Source: Actinostola sp. cb2023
Taxonomy: Eukaryota > Cnidaria > Anthozoa > Actiniaria > Actinostolidae
Direction: 5' to 3'
Length of the DNA: 64,000 nt
Assembly: GCA_033675265.1 (NCBI GenBank)
Contig: JAUJYZ010001116.1
Location: 301,501-365,500, forward strand
Part shown: positions 58,801-64,000 of the stretch, piece by piece
How positions within the stretch are numbered: position 1 is the stretch's first letter
How the letters are laid out: each line of letters begins with the position of its first letter
Notes under the pieces: generated by a model
What the model saw: the letters and a program-made list of their open reading frames with translations, nothing else
What the model was told of the DNA's origin: nothing
Databases searched by the model: none
Program-made: the position numbers and the translations under genes

Positions 58801-61800
58801 TGTTCTAGTATATGTATGCATTCAATATTGTTCCAATGTATGGTCTATATACTAGTGTATGCAATCATTGTCTTACTTTATATGTTCTAGTATATGTATG
58901 CATTCAATATTGTTCCAATGTGTGGTCTATATACTAGTGTATGCAATCATTGTCTTACTTTATATGTTCTAGTATATGTATGCATTCAATATTGTTCCAA
59001 TGTATGGTCTATATACTAGTGTATGCAATCATTGTCTTACTTTATATGTTCTAGTATATGTACGCATTCAATATTGTTCCAATGTATGGTCTATATACTA
59101 GTGTATGCAATCATTGTCTTACTTTATATGTTCTAGTATATGTATGCATTCAATATTGTTCCAATGTATGGTCTATATACTAGTGTATGCAATCATTGTC
59201 TTACTTTATATGTTCTAGTATATGTATGCATTCAATATTGTTCCAATGTATGGTCTATATACTAGTGTATGCAATCATTGTCTTACTTTATATGTTCTAG
59301 TATATGTATGCATTCAATATTGTTCCAATGTATGGTCTATATACTAGTGTATGCAATCATTGTCTTACTTTATATGTTCTAGTATATGTACGCATTCAAT
59401 ATTGTTCCAATGTATGGTCTATATACTAGTGTATGCAATCATTGTCTTACTTTATATGTTCTAGTATATGTATGCATTCAATATTGTTCCAATGTATGGT
59501 CTATATACTAGTGTATGCAATCATTGTCTTACTTTATATGTTCTAGTATATGTACGCATTCAATATTGTTCCAATGTATGGTCTATATACTAGTGTATGC
59601 AATCATTGTCTTACTTTATATGTTCTAGTATATGTATGCATTCAATATTGTTCCAATGTATGGTCTATATACTAGTGTATGCAATCATTGTCTTACTTTA
59701 TATGTTCTAGTATATGTATGCATTCAATATTGTTCCAATGTATGGTCTATATACTAGTGTATGCAATCATTGTCTTACTTTATATGTTCTAGTATATGTA
59801 CGCATTCAATATTGTTCCAATGTATGGTCTATATACTAGTGTATGCAATCATTGTCTTACTTTATATGTTCTAGTATATGTATGCATTCAATATTGTTCC
59901 AATGTATGGTCTATATACTAGTGTATGCAATCATTGTCTTACTTTATATGTTCTAGTATATGTATGCATTCAATATTGTTCCAATGTATGGTCTATATAC
60001 TAGTGTATGCAATCATTGTCTTACTTTATATGTTCTAGTATATGTACGCATTCAATATTGTTCCAATGTATGGTCTATATACTAGTGTATGCAATCATTG
60101 TCTTACTTTATATGTTCTAGTATATGTACGCATTCAATATTGTTCCAATGTGTGGTCTATATACTAGTGTATGCAATCATTGTCTTACTTTATATGTTCT
60201 AGTATATGTATGCATTCAATATTGTTCCAATGTATGGTCTATATACTAGTGTATGCAATCATTGTCTTACTTTATATGTTCTAGTATATGTATGCATTCA
60301 ATATTGTTCCAATGTATGGTCTATATACTAGTGTATGCAATCATTGTCTTACTTTATATGTTCTAGTATATGTACGCATTCAATATTGTTCCAATGTATG
60401 GTCTATATACTAGTGTATGCAATCATTGTCTTACTTTATATGTTCTAGTATATGTACGCATTCAATATTGTTCCAATGTATGGTCTATATACTAGTGTAT
60501 GCAATCATTGTCTTACTTTATATGTTCTAGTATATGTACGCATTCAATATTGTTCCAATGTATGGTCTATATACTAGTGTATGCAATCATTGTCTTACTT
60601 TATATGTTCTAGTATATGTATGCATTCAATATTGTTCCAATGTATGGTCTATATACTAGTGTATGCAATCATTGTCTTACTTTATATGTTCTAGTATATG
60701 TACGCATTCAATATTGTTCCAATGTGTGGTCTATATACTAGTGTATGCAATCATTGTCTTACTTTATATGTTCTAGTATATGTATGCATTCAATATTGTT
60801 CCAATGTATGGTCTATATACTAGTGTATGCAATCATTGTCTTACTTTATATGTTCTAGTATATGTACGCATTCAATATTGTTCCAATGTATGGTCTATAT
60901 ACTAGTGTATGCAATCATTGTCTTACTTTATATGTTCTAGTATATGTATGCATTCAATATTGTTCCAATGGTCTATATACTAGTGTATGCAATCATTGTC
61001 TTACTTTATATGTTCTAGTATATGTATGCATTCAATATTGTTCCAATGTATGGTCTATATACTAGTGTATGCAATCATTGTCTTACTTTATATGTTCTAG
61101 TATATGTATGCATTCAATATTGTTCCAATGTATGGTCTATATACTAGTGTATGCAATCATTGTCTTACTTTATATGTTCTAGTATATGTATGCATTCAAT
61201 ATTGTTCCAATGTATGGTCTATATACTAGTGTATGCAATCATTGTCTTACTTTATATGTTCTAGTATATGTATGCATTCAATATTGTTCCAATGTACTAG
61301 TGGTCTATATACTAGTATATGTATGCAATCATTGTCTTACTTTATATGTTCTAGTATATGTATGCATTCAATATTGTTCCAATGTATGGTCTATATACTA
61401 GTGTATGCAATCATTGTCTTACTTTATATGTTCTAGTATATGTATGCATTCAATATTGTTCCAATGTATGGTCTATATACTAGTGTATGCAATCATTGTC
61501 TTACTTTATATGTTCTAGTATATGTATGCATTCAATATTGTTCCAATGTATGGTCTATATACTAGTGTATGCAATCATTGTCTTACTTTATATGTTCTAG
61601 TATATGTATGCATTCAATATTGTTCCAATGTATGGTCTATATACTAGTGTATGCAATCATTGTCTTACTTTATATGTTCTAGTATATGTACGCATTCAAT
61701 ATTGTTCCAATGTATGGTCTATATACTAGTGTATGCAATCATTGTCTTACTTTATATGTTCTAGTATATGTATGCATTCAATATTGTTCCAATGTGTGGT

Positions 61801-62712
61801 CTATATACTAGTGTATGCAATCATTGTCTTACTTTATATGTTCTAGTATATGTACGCATTCAATATTGTTCCAATGTGTGGTCTATATACTAGTGTATGC
61901 AATCATTGTCTTACTTTATATGTTCTAGTATATGTACGCATTCAATATTGTTCCAATGTGTGGTCTATATACTAGTGTATGCAATCATTGTCTTACTTTA
62001 TATGTTCTAGTATATGTACGCATTCAATATTGTTCCAATGTATGGTCTATATACTAGTGTATGCAATCATTGTCTTACTTTATATGTTCTAGTATATGTA
62101 CGCATTCAATATTGTTCCAATGTGTAACATGGTATATATACTAGTGTATGCAATCATTGTCTTACTTTATATGTTCTAGTATATGTACGCATTCAATATT
62201 GTTCCAATGTGTGGTCTATATACTAGTGTATGCAATCATTGTCTTACTTTATATGTTCTAGTATATGTACGCATTCAATATTGTTCCAATGTATGGTCTA
62301 TATACTAGTGTATGCAATCATTGTCTTACTTTATATGTTCTAGTATATGTACGCATTCAATATTGTTCCAATGTGTAACATGGTATATATACTAGTGTAT
62401 GCAATCATTGTCTTACTTTATATGTTCTAGTATATGTACGCATTCAATATTGTTCCAATGTGTAACATGGAAAAAGATAAACTCACTGAGCAGCCTGAGG
62501 ACGTCACAGAATTACCATACAATAAACTATTACTGAGTTCATCAAAAGCTGATAGCAAACAGGTATTCCTGGTTATACTTTAATCAACTATTGTACTAAA
62601 TAGTGAATTTATAAAGAATGTTTTAAAATGTCACAGTCCTCAGAGAAGGGTGGATTCTTCTATGACATGAGCCACTCAGAAGGGCATGGTCAAAAGAGAA
62701 GAGGGCATCAAG
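37448..62712 (+). CDS. CWF19L1: CWF19-like protein 1, N-terminal nine exons (gene continues off the right edge)
   Basis: CWF19L1 is the animal homologue of yeast Drn1, which assists the lariat debranching enzyme; its N-terminal domain resembles that of Dbr1. Exons: 37448-37464, 37573-37657, 39077-39263, 39823-39902, 40364-40495, 41067-41185, 41993-42077, 62431-62562 and 62637-62712. Phases all close. Conserved parts include ILVCGEVNGRINQMYNRV, LLCVGSFFGTDDKEWDTY, YILGPND, ENITYLG|GRKGILTT, LRPRYHFCSSDDLHYERVPY, NHQVLREPSRHVTRFISL, YMYAFNIVPM and GGFFYDM. Human CWF19L1 has GDVEG where this protein has GEVNG. The CwfJ C-terminal domains lie beyond 64000. Intron 7 is about 20.4 kb and consists almost entirely of the 82-base junction satellite. 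The exon 8 choice at 62431 is forced: only that copy reads on into CNMEKDKLTEQPEDVTE. Confidence 0.92.
37735..37806 (+). mobile_element. Non-LTR retroelement 3' tail (ATTGT repeats)
   Basis: CCCACAAGCTTTAGCTTTAA and TTTAAATAAAAGTTATTGTA are followed by tandem ATTGT pentamers, the form of a LINE or SINE 3' end. It lies in intron 2 of CWF19L1. Confidence 0.55.
37942..38303. mobile_element. TIR element, copy 2 (CCTGCCAAC ends)
   Basis: It starts CCTGCCAACCCCCCGAGCCC and ends CCGGGAGAGTTGGCAG, as in copy 1 at 3873-4101. This copy is longer, keeping extra interior (including a C-run near 38058) that the first copy has lost. It is inserted in GAT-rich sequence of CWF19L1 intron 2. Confidence 0.8.
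38304..39070. repeat. 130-base tandem repeat, about six copies
   Basis: ATTGATCAATGACAGCAATG starts at 38312, 38441, 38571, 38701, 38831 and 38936, so the unit is 130 bases with one shortened copy. The unit is itself GAT-rich and contains GATGACATTAATTATGATGA. The array ends a few bases before the acceptor of exon 3 (39077). Confidence 0.9.
39318..39655. mobile_element. Possible TIR element with CCCCCTGGGGGG ends
   Basis: TTTACCCCCTGGGGGGAGGA at the left and CCAACCCCCTAGGGGGATTT at the right are each self-complementary. The interior has CCTAAAAAAATACC-like blocks similar in style to the elements at 8025 and 20592. It sits in CWF19L1 intron 3. Confidence 0.4.
39687..39822 (+). pseudogene. Upstream 101-base duplicate of CWF19L1 exon 4 with its acceptor
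   Basis: The acceptor and most of exon 4 occur twice, starting at 39722 and again at 39823. The first copy reads RKGILTTPSGLQIAYLSGAD but runs into intron sequence without a donor; read on, it meets TAA within 12 codons after the duplicate's end. The second copy ends ...GLK with donor GTAAG, so it is the true exon. Confidence 0.85.
39985..40215 (+). mobile_element. Non-LTR retroelement 3' region with (ATCT)n
   Basis: CATGGGTACTCATGTACCG and TTTGGGTTTCCAATTTATTT lead into an AT-rich stretch ending in AATAATAAACTATCTATCTA, a microsatellite tail typical of a LINE 3' end. No coding frame remains. Confidence 0.4.
40735..40925 (+). mobile_element. Retroposon-like sequence with poly(A) tail
   Basis: GGGCGAATCTTG is followed by 32 A (40849-40880) and then ATT trinucleotides. 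The uninterrupted A-run suggests a retroposed 3' end, but no source was recognised. Confidence 0.4.
41186..41240 (+). mobile_element. tRNA-like SINE fragment
   Basis: GTTAGTGTGTAGGCGAGAGG and the B-box-like AGTTCGATTC resemble the middle of the SINE at 7486-7722. It begins exactly at the donor of CWF19L1 exon 6, so the donor GTTAGT may be SINE-derived or coincidental. Confidence 0.45.
41248..41985. repeat. 39/43-base tandem repeat in CWF19L1 intron 6
   Basis: The core GATTCAGCAATCCCAGCTGA is followed by CTGCTGTTACC and one of two spacers: ATTCTGTC (39-base unit) or ATAGTAACTGTC (43-base unit). About 18 copies are present. The short spacer predominates early and the long one late. GTTACTATAGTAAC in late copies is a perfect palindrome. 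The array ends just before the exon 7 acceptor. Confidence 0.9.
42200..42508. repeat. TCACCCCTCACAAAAAA low-complexity repeat
   Basis: Irregular blocks of CCCCTCAC, CTGCCTCAC and A-runs alternate for about 300 bases at the start of CWF19L1 intron 7. The apparent Pro/Ser/Lys-rich frames are not genes. Confidence 0.85.
42571..62430 (+). repeat. 82-base satellite made of the intron 7/exon 8 junction of CWF19L1, about 240 copies
   Basis: The unit runs TGTATGCAATCATTGTC, TTACTTTATATGTTCTAG, then TATATGTATGCATTCAATAT, TGTTCCAATG, then TATGGTCTATATACTAG. Period 82 was measured between successive GTGTATGC starts (for example 59347 and 59429). Length variants come from an extra CTAG or extra TA steps near the unit end. 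The middle of the unit is identical to the end of intron 7 and the first 30 bases of exon 8 (codons YMYAFNIVPM). Each unit therefore holds a yUnAy-like CTTAC, a pyrimidine-rich stretch and TTCTAG. About 19.86 kb divided by the unit gives roughly 240 copies; I did not count each one. Confidence 0.97.
62431..62562 (+). other. CWF19L1: True exon 8 of CWF19L1 (last copy of the satellite junction)
   Basis: The exon starts right after TATGTTCTAG and encodes YMYAFNIVPMCNMEKDKLTE and on to SKADSKQ, ending at donor GTATTC. It has 44 codons, phase 0 at both ends. Its first 39-40 bases are the source, or last member, of the upstream array. The sequence TGTAACATGG that follows the shared part is also seen at 42651, 62122 and 62373, near the array ends. 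Confidence 0.92.
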
Positions 62713-62904
62713 GTATGTTTGGCTATCAGTGTGTCGTAATAATAATCACATAGACAGTCAACAGTGATGAGAAGAATTTCAGGTGCCATGACAATATTCT
62801 CAAGATAGAGTGAAACTTGGGAGAGAGAGAATGATGGTCGGAGTAATGCAGACAGTAAATTAATGTCCATAGGGCTCATCTAGAGGTGTTTCTTGATTTA
62901 TAGT
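62713..62904 (+). other. CWF19L1 intron 9, non-repeat part
   Basis: AT-rich intron sequence between the exon 9 donor (GTATGT at 62713) and the 35-base array. The minus-strand open frame here has no recognisable motif. Confidence 0.6.
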
Positions 62905-64000
62905 GGAATGCATCAATCTTAGGCAGATGGGTGTCTGTCCAGAGACATTAATCTTAGGCAGATGGGTGTCTGTCCAGAGATATTAATCTTAGGCAGATGG
63001 GTGTCTGTCCAGAGATATTAATCTTAGGCAGATGGGTGTCTGTCCAGAGACATTAATCTTAGGCAGATGGGTGTCTGTCCAGAGACATTAATCTTAGGCA
63101 GATGGGTGTCTGTCCAGAGATATTAATCTTAGGCAGACGGGTGTCTATCCAGAGATATTAATCTTAGGCAGATGGGTGTCTATCCAGAGATATTAATCTT
63201 AGGCAGATGGGTGTCTATCCAGAGATATTAATCTTAGGCAGACGGGTGTCTATCCAGAGATATTAATCTTAGGCAGATGGGTGTCTATCCAGAGATATTA
63301 ATCTTAGGCAGATGGGTGTCTATCCAGAGATATTAATCTTAGGCAGATGGGTGTCTATCCAGAGATATTAATCTTAGGCAGATGGGTGTCTATCCAGAGA
63401 TATTAATCTTAGGCAGATGGGTGTCTGTCCAGAGATATTAATCTTAGGCAGATGGGTGTCTATCCAGAGATATTAATCTTAGGCAGATGGGTGTCTATCC
63501 AGAGATATTAATCTTAGGCAGATGGGTGTCTGTCCAGAGATATTAATCTTAGGCAGATGGGTGTCTGTCCAGAGACATTAATCTTAGGCAGATGGGTGTC
63601 TGTCCAGAGACATTACTCTTAGGCAGATGGGTGTCTGTCCAGAGATATTAATCTTTGGCAGATGGGTGTCTGTCCAGAGACATTAATCTTAGGCAGATGG
63701 GTGTCTGTCCAGAGAGATTAATCTTAGGCAGATGGGTGTCTGTCCAGAGACATTAATCTTAGGCAGATGGGTGTCTGTCCAGAGACATTAATCTTAGGCA
63801 GATGGGTGTCTGTCCAGAGATATTAATCTTAGGCAGATGGGTGTCTGTCCAGAGACATTAATCTTAGGCAGATGGGTGTCTGTCCAGAGACATTAATCTT
63901 AGGCAGATGGGTGTCTGTCCAGAGACATTAATCTTAGGCAGACGGGTGTCTGTCCAGAGACATTAATCTTAGGCAGACGGGTGTCTATCCAGAGATATTA
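62905..64000. repeat. 35-base minisatellite, about 31 copies, running off the window
   Basis: The unit is CTTAGGCAGATGGGTGTCTG followed by TCCAGAGACATTAAT; starts at 62953 and 62988 give the 35-base period. Main variants are TCTG/TCTA, GACATT/GATATT and CAGATGG/CAGACGG. The TCTA plus GATATT combination clusters between about 63140 and 63510. The right boundary is outside the window. Confidence 0.93.

Noticed and set aside
42571..62430. Many 65-98 residue open frames beginning MYAFNIVPM
   Set aside because: They are the satellite unit read in different frames. Only the first ten residues correspond to real CWF19L1 exon sequence, and only the copy at 62431 continues into the exon.
62676..62879. 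Minus-strand 67-residue frame
   Set aside because: It overlaps CWF19L1 exon 9 on the opposite strand and has no recognisable motif.
42571..64000. CRISPR array
   Set aside because: The repeats are directly tandem with no unique spacers, and the DNA is clearly animal nuclear sequence.

Overview
This is eukaryotic nuclear DNA from an animal. It is AT-rich, with many short exons joined by GT-AG introns and dense short repeats, and its genes match the animal families GCAT, BET1, B4GAT1, MAP3K19/YSK4, RPS11 and CWF19L1. Small tRNA-derived SINEs, many palindromic MITEs and LINE tails ending in (ATT)n or ATTGT repeats suggest an early-branching animal, probably a cnidarian. The organism is inferred; there is no marker gene. 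No gene here is prokaryotic and there is no CRISPR array.

Layout, left to right: a TGAA/TGAC tandem array (1-735); the 5' end of GCAT on the minus strand (1146-1734); BET1, divergent from GCAT (2000-4305); an unrecognised multi-exon gene with a basic predicted product and an E2F-like site upstream (about 5014-9605); B4GAT1, complete in seven exons (10257-14414); a LINE 3' remnant and a repeat-rich interval (14415-18713); a roughly 30-exon gene that joins N-terminal ankyrin repeats to a C-terminal MAP3K19-type kinase (18714-34010, 2,023 residues predicted); RPS11 on the minus strand, tail-to-tail with the kinase gene (34400-37267); and CWF19L1, divergent from RPS11, starting at 37448 and running off the right edge. 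Every exon chain was checked by hand for reading phase, and the phases close in all of the complete genes.

The outstanding feature is intron 7 of CWF19L1 (42078-62430). About 19.9 kb of it is a tandem array of an 82-bp unit, roughly 240 copies. The unit is the junction between the end of intron 7 and the start of exon 8. Each unit therefore carries a complete 3' splice site followed by the first codons of exon 8 (YMYAFNIVPM). Only the last copy, at 62431, leads into the rest of exon 8 in frame. CWF19L1 is the animal relative of yeast Drn1, a factor linked to intron-lariat turnover. Smaller duplications that also include a splice acceptor or exon piece occur in CWF19L1 exon 4 (39722) and beside a kinase-gene exon (31242).

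Other tandem arrays lie inside the genes: a 39-bp coding repeat (13 units) in the kinase gene, a 35-bp intronic repeat open in many frames, a 99-bp repeat (9 units), a 130-bp repeat, a 39/43-bp repeat, and a 35-bp repeat that reaches the window end. The genes do not form one pathway: they cover threonine breakdown, ER-Golgi fusion, glycosylation, signalling, translation and RNA processing. Two pairs, GCAT/BET1 and RPS11/CWF19L1, share short divergent promoter regions.
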